Assembly (NCBI RefSeq): GCF_963678635.1
Contig: NC_087066.1
Span: 4,989,954-5,053,953 of the forward strand
Direction of reading: 5' to 3'
DNA length: 64,000 bases
DNA from: Symsagittifera roscoffensis
Lineage: Eukaryota; Xenacoelomorpha; Acoela; Convolutidae
The notes under the pieces were generated by a model. That model made no database searches, was not told where the DNA came from, and saw only the letters and a list, made by a program, of their open reading frames with translations. The translations under genes and the position numbers were made by a program. This document shows positions 31,861 through 46,500 of this stretch, one piece after another. Within the stretch, counting starts at the first letter, position 1. Each line of letters begins with the position of its first letter.

Positions 31861-34520
31861 GGATTAACCGAGCTAAGAATAATGATTGTTTCGAAGGCGT
31901 AATTTAGCCAGTATAGCCTGACTAGTTCGAGAAGTAATAATCCTGTGGAAACATCCTCGCAAACAGTTTAAGCTATTTGAATCTGCTTTCACAATAGTTG
32001 TGTGGAAAGCTGATGAGCTCGTTTTACTTTTAAGGACGCTCAAAAAAGACTGAAAAAATTGAAGGAATTAATTCATCCGGCGTCGAAAAATGGTCATAAG
32101 TCATGCTTGTTGTCACTACACAGACATTAAAATTGTTTGGGGGCTTGTTCTTGATTTTTGATTAAAATTTAGAGACAAAACACTTATCAATAAAAAAACA
32201 TTTGCATTAATTGGAGCAGCAGCTTTTCCGAATAAATTAAGGGAACAATTCTTTTGCTGTCTTATTTCGATGATCAACGCAAAGTTTTTCAAAAACATTC
32301 TTCCGGGTTTCAACGCCAGACAAAACATCTATTTCATTTTTTGTCTGTGAAAACAAGTGCAAGCCAGCAAATAAAAAAGTTTTGACTGGGGAACGCAATC
32401 ACCTACAAATAATAATTGAAAGAAAGTTTAGATTTTTCTTCTAAACCCTTTTCTGTTAAATACAATCCACTGAAGTATATTTTTGTTAGACTTTAGTATA
32501 GTTTTGTTAAATTTGCAGAGATTTTTGCTGGCACGATTACTTTTGGCACGAGGAGAGTTATTGTGCTCGTGAATCTGTGTTTTTGTCTTTTTTAGATTAA
32601 TTGTTCTTTTTTTGATAAAAGATTTTTCATTAAAGATAGTCTTTTTGAGAAACCGAGTGATAAATACCTGATTTAGGGAAACTCGACAACAGTTCAAGCG
32701 TCTTTTTCTGCCTGTCAATAGGTTAATCTTAGTCTGATATAAATAATATTTGAAAATTGTTTCGATTTTCCTCCGTTTTCTCAAAAATTTAGTATGCGTC
32801 ATTTGGGTTTAATCAGTGGTCTTTTATGAATCTTGAACGTAATTGAATCAATTGATCGTGCATAATGTTTGAGTGCTGTAGTTCTTGACATAATTTTGTA
32901 CTCTAAGAGTGCAAATTCCGCTTTGAGTTTTAACTAAATTTCAGTCTAGGGCAATTTTTGTTAAACATTTATTCTTTTATTGCCAGGATAAATTAATAAA
33001 ATTTCAATGTTCATAACTACACAAAGAAAAGTAATTACAAACTCTGTATTTGAGCATCGAAAAATGGTTTTCCAATGTTCTCTATTAAAGAATGTCATAA
33101 CCATTCTCGGAGTAAACTTTTTTTTAGAGTTGAGCAATGGAAATTTTTATAGAATGCAGTATTGAAAAACGAGCAGACAAAACTTGACTGTATATAGAGA
33201 TTTTTTTAAGAACACAAAAAGAAGTGTCCAGATCAAAATTTCTCGACTGATGTAGTTTTTTTTCAAAAAAGAATGGTAAAATTACCCGAAAAAAATCTTA
33301 ATAAGTTATACAACTCCTAAAACTTATATTTTGATTTTTTTTGCCTGAACTTTCCATTTAATTTTTATCTGTTGAGTTTTCTGGATGAGATTCTGAAGTG
33401 CAAAAAATCGATTTTTGTTTACAGTTGTTTTTGCTACTAAATTTGCTACTAAATCGCGGAGAATTTTTTTATTTCAAAATTTTTATCCATTGGTCTTTTT
33501 CCTTTTTTCTTTAGCGTGCTGGAATGAGATAATTCTTAGATAGGTCTTAAGTTTTGTAAATTGAGTTTAGTTTTTACAGGCATGGGAAAAAATTGCTAAT
33601 TATTGATATTTCGTTTCATGTTTTTTCTTTGTCTCTGTCACTATTTTCGATATAAAGACAACATTGTGAGAAAAGCTAGATGAAATTATCCGGACGGAAT
33701 TACCCGAGCTAAAAAACTGAATAGTTTTGAAGGCTTAAATTAGCCAGTGTAGCCTAACTAATTCGATAGGTATTAATCCTGTGGAAACATTCTCGCAAAC
33801 AGTTTAAAGAATTTGAATCTGCATTCAAATTAGTTGTGTGGAAAGCTGATGAGCTTGTTTTTTTACGATGCTCAAAAATGACTGACAAAAAATTGAAAGA
33901 ATCAATTCATCCGGCACTGAAAAATGGCCATATTCGTTGTCACTAAACGGACCTAGGATTTTGGTCGAAATTTAGAGACAATTTAACTGTTCATAAAAAC
34001 ATTTGCATTAATTGGAGCAACAATTTTTCCGAATAAGTTGCTGGAACAGTTCTTTTGCCGGCTTATTTTGATCAGCGACAAGTTTTTCATAGACTTTTAT
34101 GCGGTTTTCAACGACAATCAAAAAGTCTATTTTAATTCATTTGTTGTCTATCAAAGTAATGTGCAAGCCAGCGAACACAAAAGTATTTCAAAAAAGTCAA
34201 GGTTAAATTACGCGAAAAATTTTCTTATTCAGTGATACAACTCCTAAAACTTATTTTTTGTTTTTTTTTGCCTGAACTTTCCATCCATCTAAGTTTTATA
34301 TGTTGAGTTTTCTGGATGAGAATCTGAAGTGCAAAAAATCGATATTTGTTTAGAGTTGTTTTTGCTACTAAAAGTCAACCTTGCTCCACGGAGAAGTCTT
34401 TTTTTTTTAATTTCGGAATTTTTATCCATTGACCTTTTATCTATTTTCTTTAGCGTGCTGGAATGAGATAATTCATTGATTGATCTTAAAATTTGTAACT
34501 TGATTTTAGTTTTTATAGTC
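31861..34520. repeat. Long array unit I
   Basis: Runs left arm (31,870), centre (32,100-32,340), GCAATCACCTACAAATAATA (32,394), the block coding on the minus strand for the recurrent peptide RRKIETIFKYYLYQTKINLL (32,428-32,802; also at 37,219-37,539), TTGATCGTGCATAATGTTT, then the next unit. The 124-codon minus frame here is the longest in its group. Conservation of the peptide between units I and II, with the flanks less alike, hints at former coding. Confidence 0.6.
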
Positions 34521-34559
34521 ATGGGAAAAAATTGCTACTTAGTGATTTTTCGTTTCATG

Positions 34560-35160
34560 TTTTTTCTTTGTCTCTGCCACTATTTACTATATAAAGACAA
34601 AATTGTGAGAAAAGCTAGCTAAAATTATCCGGACGGAATTAGCCGAGCTAAAAAATTAAATTGTTTTGAAGGCGTAAATTAGCCAGTATAGCTTAATTAA
34701 TTCGAAAGGTATTAATCCTGTGGAAACATCCTCTCAAACAGTTTAGGGAATTTGAATCTGCTTTCAAATTAGTTTGTGTGGAAAGCTGATGAGCTTGTTT
34801 TTTTACGATGCTCAAAAAGGATTGAAAAAAAAATTGAAAGAATCAATTCGTCCGGCACTACTTTTTTCTTTGTCTCTGCCACTATTTACTATATAAAGAC
34901 ACAATTGTGAGAAAAGCTAGCTGAAATTATCCGGACGGAATTAGCCGAGCTAAAAAATTAAATTGTTTTGAAGGCGTAAATTAGCCAGTATAGCTTAACT
35001 AATTCGAAAGGTATTAATCCTGTGGAAACATCCTCTCAAACAGTTTAGGGAATTTGAATCTGCTTTCAAATTAGTTGCGTGGAAAGCTGATGAGCTTGTT
35101 TTTTTACGATGCTCAAAAATGACTGACAAAAAATTGAAAGCATCAATTCGTCCGGCACTG
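34560..35160. repeat. 300-bp tandem duplication within the array
   Basis: 34,560-34,860 is followed directly by a near-identical copy 34,861-35,160 (offset 300-302). Both contain CTATTTACTATATAAAGACA and TCCTCTCAAACAGTTTAGGG. Differences are a handful of single bases and a 1-base indel. This is far closer than the divergence between ordinary units, so it is a recent event. Confidence 0.85.
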
Positions 35161-38100
35161 AAAAATGGTCATATCCGTTGTCACTAAACAGACCTTAGAA
35201 TTTTGGTCGAAATTTAGAGTTAATTTAACCATTAATAAAAACATTTGCATTAATTGGAGCAACAATTTTTCAGAATAAGTTGCTGGAACAGTTCTTTTGT
35301 CGACTTATTTCGATCAGCGCAAAGTTTTTCATACACATTCATGCGGTTTTCAACGACAATCAAAGTTTCTATTTCATTTCATTTGTTGTCTGTCAAAGTA
35401 ATGTGCAAGCCAGCGAATACAAAAGTTTTAACTTGGGAACGCAATCACCTACAAATAGTTATTGAAAGAAAATTGTGTTTTTTGTTGTAAAATATTTACT
35501 GTTATAGAGAACCCAATTGAAGTATAGTTTTGTTAACCCAGATATTTTTTTGCTGGCACCATTGCTGGCATACACTCATCAAAAAAAATATGTTGCATTG
35601 ATCGGATCAGCATTTTTTTCCGAATAAGTTGCTGCAGCATTTCTTTTGCTGGCTTATTTCGTTCATCAGCGCAAATTTTTTTCCGCAACTTTGTGCTCGT
35701 TGAAACAAAAAAGTTGCGGCATCTTTTTCCTGTGACTGTGAAAAGATCGATTTTAGAATGAACAGAGTTAAACACCATTAGATAATTTCTAAAGCTGGAT
35801 TAGTGTTTTTTGTAAGTTTGTTTAGTTTTTTTTTATTTCAATTTTTTATTCTTGAAGTTTTTTAAAAAAAAAATTAACGTTTCTTTTTTAAATCTGCATT
35901 AAGAATTCTACGCACAGCTTTGGCTGTAGTAACTTTTCTGATCACTTCACAAAGGCGAATTGAAAGATTAAGTTGCATGAATTTATCTATCCCAATTGAG
36001 TTACTTCTCAAAAAGCTGGCATGGATCCTAATTTTTCAATTATAAAATTTCAAAGCCAAATTAGTTGTAATTTGAATTTTAAAAAAATCGCAAAACTTGT
36101 TTCAGCATCAAGAAATATTGAATTAATTGTTTTCTTTTCTCGCACACAATTTATTCGGGATTTTAATAGAAGCTGACCTCCAAAGTGAGTTAAAATCAAT
36201 TGCACTTCCAAATGGCATTTTTGTGTTCTAATTGAGACAACTTTTATCAGGAGAAACTTAACAGCAAATTGAATGAAAAAGACAACACTAGTGGATAGTT
36301 GGGAAAACGTAGTTATTTTCAGATGTTTTTGTTTCATCATTGTAGTCTGAACATTCTAAGCTTAAAACACATCAACAGGTTTTTCTCTGATTGAGACAGT
36401 TTCTATAAATCGCCGAATTTCGAAATTTTCATCCATTCGCCTTCTATTCATTTTTTATATCGTGGTGGAATGTAAAAATGCTGAAATTGGTCCAAACGTT
36501 TATAAATTGAATATAATTTTATAGTCATGGGAAGAAAAAGTTGCAATTTTTTGATTTAAACGCGCACACTAACTATTTTAGTTTCATGTTTTGTCTTTGT
36601 CTCTGCCACTATTTAGGATGTAAAGACATTGTGAGAAAAGCTAGATGAAATAATCTGGACGGAATTAGCCGAGCTAAAAAAAAGGCGTAAGCTAGCCAGT
36701 ATAGCCTAACTAGTTTTTGAGGTATTAATCCTGTGAAAATATCCCGGCAATTAGTTTAAAAAATTTGAATCTGTTTTCAAATTAGTTCTGTGGATAGCTG
36801 ATGAGCTCGTTTTACTTTTTAGGACTCTCTTATATGACTGGAAAAAAAATTGCACGAAATAATTCATCCGGCGTCGAAAAACGGTCATCAGTCTTGCCTG
36901 TTGCCACTACACAGACATTAAAGTTGTTTGGGGGCTTGTTCTTGATTTTTGATTAAAATTTAGAGACAAAACACTTATCAATAAAAAAACATTTGCATTA
37001 ATTGGAGCAGCAGCTTTTCCGAATAAATTAAGGGAACAATTCTTTTGCTGTCTTATTTCGATGATCAACGCAAAGTTTTTCAAAATTATTCATCCGGGTT
37101 TCAACGCCAGACAAAACATCCATTTCATTTTTGGTCTGTCAAAACAAGTGCAAGCCAGCAAATACAAAAATTTTGACTAGGGAACGCAATCACCTACAAA
37201 TAATAATTGAAAGAAAGTTTAGATTTTTCCTCTGAAACATTTTTTATTGAATGGAATCCACTGAAGTATAGTTTTGTTAGATTTTAGTAAATATTTTTTT
37301 TTAGTTTTGCGGAGATTATTTGCTGGCACCATTACTTTTGGCACGAGAGTTATTGTAATTGTGAATCTGTGTTTGGATTCTCCTGAACAGATAGTTTTTT
37401 TGACAAACCGAGTGATAAATACCTGATTAAGGGAAACTCGAAAACAGTTCAAGTGTCTTGTTCTGCCTGTCAATAGGTTAATCTTAGTCTGATATAAATA
37501 GTATTTGAAAATTGTTTCGATTTTCCTCCGTTTTCTCAAAAATTTAGTATGCGTAATTCGGGTTTGTTCAGCGGACTTTTTTGAATCTTGAACGTAATTG
37601 AATCAATTGATCGTGCAAAATGTTTAAGTGCTTTAAATCTTCACATAATTTTGTACTCCAAGTGTGCAAATTTCGCTTTGATTTTTAACTAAATTTCAGT
37701 CTTTTGTCCTTTTTGGCTAAAATTTATTCTTTTATTGCCAGGGTACTCTAATAAGTTTTCAATGTTCGTAACTACACAAAATAAAAAGTAATTACAAACT
37801 TTGTGTTTGAGCATCGAAAAATGTTTTTCCAATGTTCTCTGTTAAAGAATGTCATAACCATTCTCGGAGTAAACTTTTTTTTAGAGTTGAGCAATTGAAG
37901 TTTTTTTTAGAATGCAGTATTTTAAAACGAGCACGCAAAACTTGACTGCAAAAAGAGATTCCATTTTTAAGAACACGAAAAGAAGCTTCCAGATCAAAGT
38001 CTCTCGACTGATGTAGTTTTTTTCGAAAAATAATGGTAAGATTAACCGAAAAAAAAATCTTAATAAGTAATACAACTCCTAAAATTTATATTTTTTTTTG

Positions 38101-40500
38101 CCTGAACTTTCCATCTAAGTTTTCCCTGAAGTGCAATAAGCGAGTTTTCTTTACAGTTGTATTTGCTACTAAAAATCGTCAACTTTACTCCACAAGGAGT
38201 TTTTCATTTCGAAATTTTGATCCATTGACCTTTTCTTTATTTTCTTTAGCGTCCTGGAATGAGATAATTCTTAGACAGGTCTTAAAATTTGTAAATTGAA
38301 TTTCGTTTTTACAGTCATGAAAAAATGCTACTTTTTGATTTTTCGTTTCATGTTTTGTTTTTGTCTCTGCCACTATTTACGATAAAAAGACAACATTGTG
38401 ACAAAAATTTAGATGAAAGTATCCGGACGGAATTAGCCGAGCTAAAAAATTAAATTGTTTTGAAGGCGCAAGCTAGCCAGTATAGCCTAACTAGTTTTTG
38501 AGGTAATAATCCTGTGAAACTATCCCTGCAAAAAGTTTTAAAAATTTGAATCTGTTTTCAAATTAGTTCTGTGGATAGCCGATGAGCGCGTTTTATTCTT
38601 TAGGACGCTCGAAAGGACTGACAAAAAATTGAAAAAATTAATTCATCCGGCGTCAAAAAACGGTCATAAGTCATGCCTGTTGCCACTACACAAAAATTAA
38701 AATTGTTTTGGGGACTTGTTCTTGATTTTTGGTAAAAATTTAGAAACAATACACCTACAATAAAAAAATTATTTGCATTAATTGGAGTAGCAATTTTTTT
38801 GCGAATAAACTGCTGGAGCACTTCTTTTGCTGTCTAATTTCGATGATCAGCGCAAAGATTTTAAAAACATTCGTCCGGGTTTCAACGCCAGACAAAACAT
38901 CTATTTCTTTTTTGGTCTGTCAAAACAAGTGCAAGCCAGCAAATACAAAAGTTTTGACTGGGGAACGCAATCACCTACAAATAATAATTGAAAGAAAGTT
39001 TAGATTTTTCTTCCAAACCATTTTCTGTTAAATGGAATCCACTGAAGTATATTTTTGTTAGATTTTAGTATAGCTTTATTAGTTTTGCAGAGATTTTTTG
39101 CTGGTACCATTTTTTTGGCACGAGAGTTATTGTGCTTTTGAATCTGTGTTTGGGGCTTTTTTAGGTTAAATGTATTAATTGTTTTTTTTTGACAAACCGA
39201 GTGATTATTAACTGATTTAGGGAAACTCGACAACAGTTTAAGCGTGTTTTTCTCTGCCTGTCAATTGATGAATCTTTGTTTGATATACATAATATTTGAA
39301 AATTGTTTCGATTTTCCTCCGTTTTCACAAAAATTTAAAATGCGTAATTTGAGTTTGTTCAGTGGAATTGTATGAATCTTGAACGTAATTGAATCAATTG
39401 ATCGTGCATAATGTTTAAGCGCTGTAATTCTTCACATGATTTTGTACTCCAAGTGTGCAATTTCCGCTTTGATTTTTAAATAAATTGCAATTTATTGTCA
39501 TTTTTGGTAAACATTCATTCTTTAATTGCCAGGTTACTTATTAAATTTTCAGTGTTCATAACTACGCAAAGAAAAGTAATTACAAACTTTGTGTTTGAGC
39601 ATCGAAAAAAGTTTTTCCAATGTTCTCTTTTAAAGAATGTCATAAGCATTCTTGGAATAAATTTTTCTATTAGAATTGAGCAATTGAATTTTTTTTAGAA
39701 TGCAGTATTGAAAAACGAGCAGGCAAAAATTGACTGCATATAGAGAAAATATTTTAAAGAATACGAGTGTCCAGATCAAAGTCTCTCGACTGATGTAGTT
39801 TTTTTCAAAAAATAGTGGTAAAATTACCCGAAAAAAAATCTTAATAAGTGATACAACTCCTAAAATTTATATATTTTTTTTGCCTGAACTTTTCATCTAA
39901 GTTTTATCTGTTGAGTTTTCTAGATGAGATTCTGAAGTGCAAAAATCGAGTTTTCTTTACAGTTGTTTTCGCTACTAAAAATCATCAACTTTACTCCACA
40001 AAGAAGTTTTTTATTTCGAAATTTTTATCCATTGTCCTTTTATCTATTTTCTTTAACGTCATGGAATGAGATAATTCTTAGACAGGTCTTAAAACTTGTA
40101 AATTGAATTTTGTTTTTCTACTCATGAAAAAAATTGCTGCTTATTGATTTTTTGTTTCATCTTTTGTTTTTGTCCCTGCAACTTTTTAGGAAATGAAGAC
40201 AATATTGTGAGAAAAGCTAGATGAAAATATCTGGACGGAATTAGCCGAGCTAAAAAATTAAATTGTTCTAACTATCAAGAAAATAACCATTTGCAATAAT
40301 TGGAGCAGCAATTTTTCAGACTAAATTGCTGGAACAGTTTTTTTGCTGGTCTATTTCGATCAGCGCAAAGTTTTTCATGAACATTCATGCGGTTTCCAAC
40401 GCCAGATAAAACATCTATTTCGTTTTTGGATGTCAAAACAATGTGTAAGCCAGTGAATACAAAAGTTTTGGCTTGGGAACGCAATCACCTACAAATAATG
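35161..40500. repeat. Array units II and III with a variant unit
   Basis: Unit II (about 36,500-38,300) and unit III (about 38,300-40,110) follow the same landmark order as unit I; the CACCTACAAATAATAATTGAA mark lies at 37,190 and 38,970. A shortened variant occupies 35,161-36,450 and contains an inverted piece of the 415-bp module (35,640-36,000, GTGACTGTGAAAAGATCGAT at ~35,735). Minus frames at 35,533, 37,219, 38,600 and 40,275 are all readings of the same recurrent centre and are broken. Confidence 0.6.
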
Positions 40501-43500
40501 ACTGGAAGAAAATTTGGATTTTTTGTCTAAAATATTAACTGTTAAATGTAACTTCACTGAAGTATAGTTTTGTTCACGCAGAAACTTTTTTACTGACACC
40601 ATTACTTCTGGCACGAGAATTATTGAGCTTGTGAATCAGTGTTTATGGCGTTTTTAGATTAATCGTTCTGTTTTGGCTGAATGCTGTTCTGGAAAGATGG
40701 TCCTTTTGACAAGTCGAGAGACAGTTACGTGATTTAGAATTCAACCACATATTAAGCGTCGTTTTGCGCCTGACAAAAAGCTAATCCTAATTAGATTTAC
40801 CTTCTATATTGTGAAATTTGTTTCGATTTTCCTTTTTCTTTTTTTTTCCTTTTCCTTGTTTTTATTATCTATATCATTTTATTGTCTTTTATTTTAATTA
40901 AATTACTAAAGAAACAATTTGAAATCCTAATATTGTTTGCTAGAATGTGTTCAGAGCGAGATTACTTTTGAAACTAGTAATTGTATACTGGCTATTTCAA
41001 GCTTCCGAGTCAAGTTTTGGCTGAATGATATATGTTTGAAGAGTTTTTTTTTTAGTTATTCTCAATACTTCAAACTTTTATCTTAAATAGTTGCAGAGAA
41101 AATGACAAAAGCATGAAAAAAATAGTTCATTTGCTTGTTGTAAGGAACAAATTGCGAAGTTTTTAACCTGTAACTGAGTAAAGATCGATTTAAGAATGAA
41201 CAGAATTAAACACAGTTAGATATTTCCAAAAGCAGGATTAGTGTTTTTCTAAGTTTTTTTTTGGATTTAAATCTTGTAATTTGGAAGAGAAAAATTAAAA
41301 AGTTGTTTGTTTCGTTTAAAATTTTTAAAAAATATTCTACGCACAATTTTTGCTGTAATAACTGTTCTGATCACTTCACAAAGGAGAATTGAAAATTTAT
41401 GTTGGATGGATTTTATCTATCCGATTTGGGTTGCTTCTAAGAGAGCTCGCATAAAGCCGAATTTATTAAATTATGTAATTTTAAAGCCATATCATTTCTA
41501 GTTTGAATTTCACAAAAATCACAACATTTTTTTGGCATCATGAACTGATGGATTAAATGTTTTTTGTTCTCGCACACAACTTATTCAAGATTTTAATAGA
41601 CGCTGGCCTTCAAAATAAAACAAAATGCATATTGACCTCCAAATCGCGTTTTTAAAGAAAATGACGAAACTAGTCTGAAAGTTGGGAAAACGTGCTTATT
41701 ATTAGATGTTTTCGTTCCATCATTGTAGTCTAAACACTTCATGCCAAATACAAATTAACAGGTTTTCCCTTGTTCAGAAATAATTTCGAAAATGCAACAC
41801 ATCTGTCGTTTTGAGCTGAAATCAAAAATTTAAACCTGAATAGTATGGCTCCAATTTTTGTCCAAGATTTATTTGTGGTATTTTAATGAATGCTTGAAAT
41901 GTAATTTGGTTTCATTTTTAATTTGAAGCTTTTGACAACAAAGCATATTTGTTTGGCGAGCGCGCTCACCGCCAACTACGTCGAGGTGTTCACCTCCAAC
42001 CTCGAATTTTGCCGACATACTTCGTATCATTTTTTGAAGGGTTTTTGATGCCAATAAAGCCTAATTTTAAAGAAACGCGCACGAATTGACCTTTTTTTCA
42101 AACAAAAGGCCTCCCAATCATCCCAACAAGGTCATTTTCTGCTTTTTCTCTTGATTGGATTGTTTTGCAATGAGAGAGCTCAGAACAACCATAATATTTC
42201 TAATTTTGGAATGGAATCACTAACAAGTAGTAATTATAAAACAATAAGAACAATTAAAACGTTCATTGGAACCCAATCGAGCTACATTTGAACAGGGGTA
42301 ACACTTTTTTGACTCAAATAAAGGATATTTTGCTTGTACCGCTGCATTTATCACAAGATTTATGCTGCGCGTGAATCAGTGTTTGGGGTTTATAGATGAT
42401 TCGTTTTTAGTTTTGATTAGGTCTTAAAAAAGATAATTTTCTTAAGAAGCCCTGAAATTTTTGCCCGATTTATGGAAATTCCCACCTTCGATTAAGCGTC
42501 TTTTAGCGTCAGTCTTTAGCTAAATTGTAACTTGTATTTCTCACTTTTTTAGTAGAAAGCAACGAACAGCACCTTTTCCTAAAAATTGCTGAATTTTTGA
42601 TTGCAATATTTTGAAAAAATTATATGACACTACTACGACCTACCAAGTGTTTCGATGTTACTCTGTAATAGTTTGATTCTTCTTACTGCTTTCATGCAGA
42701 AAAGTATGAGTGTTTTTTGAAATGAAATTTTGGCGCTGCCACTCTTACAATAATTTTGTATCGCATGCGGTGTAACTTCCGCTGTATCAGTGTGTTGAGA
42801 TAAAGTTTTGTTGTGTAATTTTGGTATTTAAAACATGGGGTACTTTGGTACATATGTAGATAAAACGTTTAGTCGTTTCATTACAAATATACAAAATATT
42901 TAGCTATCGCTGTCAATGACTAAATAATGAAAAGTAATTGCAAATTTTGTAATTGACTGTTGAATCCTGCGTTTCTATTGTTTTCTGTGAAAAATAACTT
43001 AAAAATTGTAAAGTTTTTTTTCAGTAGCCGTGAGATAGTGATCTTACTTTTTTTTCAAAATTTTCACCAGTTACTTTTGATTTTAGAGACATATTAAAAA
43101 GTTTGCTTAAGTTCACAGTAAGATTTATCGCAAAATGAAAAATCATGAAAAAACAGCACGGGAAAATTGACTGCTTTTTGAGAAAACTCGTAAGCTAAAA
43201 TTAAATGGCCAGATCAAAGTGAAAAAGATAATGTCACATCTGAAGCAGATGCTTTTCATCACAATTCCAAATTAAATTTCAACCTATTTTTTTTTCATAT
43301 TAATTTTCCGACGCAATTGTTTTGGTCGTAACAATTGTTCCGATAAACTGTAAAGTGACCTCCAAATTTTTTTTTCACTTTCTATCCTAGTTCACCCACT
43401 CCTTACTAAAAACATTTAACAGCTATTTTTGACTGAAAATCAAAAAAACTGTTCATAAAGGTCATCGTATACTGAAAACTATTTATAGATACACAACAAC

Positions 43501-46500
43501 AGGTTTTCTGTGGTTCAGATGATTTTAAAAATCGCAACATAAATAGGGAAATAAAGATGTGGCTATATCAATGATCTGAATTGATGAAAAAAACACTCTT
43601 GGATTTTCTGGAAAACTAATCTAAAACATGTGGTAATGAGCGATTAATTTTTTTGTATACTGTCTGTTTTTTGTTTTGCACTAAAATTTTTATCTAATAA
43701 CGTATAGTCCACTGAGAAATATAAGTTGTTTACTGGGACTCATGTCCATCATTATCCAATGTTTTTTATGCGCCTATTAGCGTGATCATTCTAAAGTTTG
43801 TCTATTGGCGTTTTTCAAAACGTTCAATTTGTGTTGTTATTTTCATAGTTTGATTTTAGAACGAGCATGAATTGATATAAATTGAAGCCTAGTGTTTTTC
43901 TCAAACTTTAAAACTGTCGCTTCTCGTTTTAAACTCAATCTGCTAAGCTTGAATAAATTTACAATGTATTTCGGTCTGTTTCTTGGTTAATTTTCAAACA
44001 TATTCTTTTGGCTGTAATAATTGTTCCAACTACTTCAGAAAAAAGGAAATTTTTCTGTAGGATAGGTTTTCTCCATCCAATTGTAGTTGGCCCTAGATAA
44101 CTCGTATGAAGCCAATTTCAAAAACATATTACACCCATTTTTGTCATAATTTGAATTTCAAAACAAATCACAAAGATTGTGTCAAAGCCAATATTTTTCC
44201 CAGACAAATATTCGACATATTTAGAGGCAGTCCTCCAAATTGTTTTGAACTAATAATTTGACCTCTAAATTTTGTTCTTTTCAATTTTTTCTACGAGCGT
44301 CACTGTTTTTACAAAATATTTTAAAAAACTGTTGATTTCTTGTCTAATCTTTCTGTGCTAATTACACAGCAACAGATTTTTTTGGTTCAGCAGAATTAGT
44401 GAGTCGATTCATAAGTTTTCTCAATTTTCGAGATAGTTTAATAGAATGAAGCATGAGTTGTTCCACTCCGAGAAAGACCTGAGACTGTGCTGGTAAACTA
44501 ATTAAAACTTGAGTTGTCGTTTGGGCTGAAAATTCTGCCTGTTAAAAAATTGATTAAATGGGGACAATTTTGAACACTTATTATATAGTTTTGAGATCCT
44601 CGCGCTCTCCCTCAACCTACGTCAAAGTAATCGCCAATTTTTGACAAAAATTCTCTAACGTTCCTGACAAGATCTTTGATATCAATTAAAACTGATTTTG
44701 GGTAGAGTAAGCCAAAAATGTGCTATTTTAGCTAAAATTATTCAAAAAATTATTCGAATGCCTTTTTTCAGCTCCATTCTCAAAAAACAGTCTGCTATGA
44801 CAATTTTTTGAGATTAGAAAACTCAGAGAGTAAATTTGATGGTTGTTAAAATATTTGACCTAGGAATGCAATTTTTAACAAGTTTTTACCTAAAGTAACG
44901 TATTTACCTAGGTGTTGATTTTATCAAGTAAAACTCATAAATGAACCTTAATGTGCTATACTCAAAGTGAAGAAAAGTTGTGGCTAACTGAAAAATCAAA
45001 GTCATCAAGTTGTCAGATCAAAGTCTCTCGTTTGTTGAAAAATTTCTTTACAAATTTTTGAAAAAAAAATAATTTGAAAAGATTCTTAACTAGTGATATA
45101 ACAAAATTTCATACTGATGGTGCGTTTGTGAAGAAATTTTCATCTAAGTACTATTTCGATGGTGTCTTTACTTGAAGATGAATTTTTTCCCAATACAGTA
45201 TTTTTGCTACCGATGAACAAGCTTTAGCCCATTGAGAATTCTTTTTGATTTGGAGATTGCCGTCTTTCACCGCTCCACTTTTTGCTTAACGTCTAGCGTG
45301 CTGGGATTCGATTAGTTAGATTTGAAAAACTTTAAATTGAAATTTAGATTTTTAAGAATTGTTTAAAAAACCATATCCTTTAATCCGATCACTTCATTAG
45401 AGGAATTGAAGTTTTGTGTAGCTTGAAAACTTAGTTTCCAAGCTAGTAATAGTAGTTTCTCAAAATTTGTGTCCCAACAAATGACTCCTTTATTGGGTTT
45501 TCGTGCGGTTGATCCATGGATTCGAGTTTCGACTTCTTAAAATTTTACCGTAGGATCGCTGAAGAAGGGATTTTACGCGCTTCTAGTTTGAGTAGCATTC
45601 AATAATTTTGTGTAATGACAGTTCAAGCTTAAATTTATCATTTTGTAGTCAATTTTCCGAACTCACGTTTCACAGATCCTTCATTTTTAACAGCAGGTCT
45701 TTTGCTAACAATTTGTAAATTGAATGGAATGAATGAGTTGTCACACTGCCTTTATCTGAACTTGAAATTCACATTAAATCAACTGCTTTTCTGCTATCCC
45801 GGCCCTCATTTGAAAAGTTTGGAGTTGAAAATAATTTTAAAAAAATGAATCATAAAAATCGCACTTAGCTATGCAATCATAAAACACACTCGCGGCCAAA
45901 TGACATGTTTCAACCAATTTCATCAACAAACTGCCAAAATCGTTTTGTTAAATTCAGTTCCAAACCTTAAAAGTTTATTGTTAAAAAAAAGAAAGAGCAA
46001 AAAAATTCAATTTGTCGTACAATCGTTAATTTTTAATATGTGCATATCCCATACAATTAAATGTGTATGTATACTTTTTACCAACTTTGGTTACACTATC
46101 ACTGTTTACAACATTAACTCGAATCATACGTTTTGTAAACTCTAGTTAATGTGTTTTGGTTCAATGATTTTACAAAATGTTAAACATCAGTTAACGGCAT
46201 CATTTCAAATGGAAAAAGGGACGATCACACTTACCAAATAACCTGAATTATGTTTTTGTTTCGAAATTAGTCGAAGGATTCTGCGTACCTGTCATTGAAT
46301 TCTAATGGAACAACACTAATTGTTAAGCGCCTTCGGTGCGATATTAATTCATTTGCAAAGTAGGTGGTGGTGTGGCAGTCTAAATTTGTCAAAATAGGAA
46401 AAAAAAGTTATTTTGCTCATTAAGTTTGCCCGCGCTGCCGGTTTTTTTAAAAAAAAAAAATGGATTTCTAAGGTTTTGAAAAAGCTCAACTAGTATGAAA

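Larger units (their letters stand above)
20000..45500. repeat. 25-kb array of diverged 1.5-3 kb repeat units
   Basis: The same ordered landmarks return again and again: a block around TAGCGTGCTGGAATGAGATA (20.5, 30.65, 33.5, 34.45, 36.5, 38.25, 40.05 and, diverged, 43.8 and 45.3 kb), then CATGTTTTGTCTTTGTCTCT, then CAGTATAGCCTAACTA with GTGGAAACATCC, then a centre, then GGAACGCAATCACCTACAAA (32.4, 35.4, 37.2, 38.95, 40.5 kb). Units differ in length and are rearranged, partly in inverse orientation between 25.7 and 29.9 kb. Similarity falls off to the right, beyond 41 kb. No unit carries an intact long ORF. It could be an old tandem gene cluster gone to pseudogenes or a nested non-autonomous element. 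Confidence 0.8.

Noticed and set aside
45900-46145. 81-codon plus-strand frame
   Set aside because: Mixed composition but no splice or start context, no repeat in other copies, and it lies in the likely 3' flank of the minus-strand gene.
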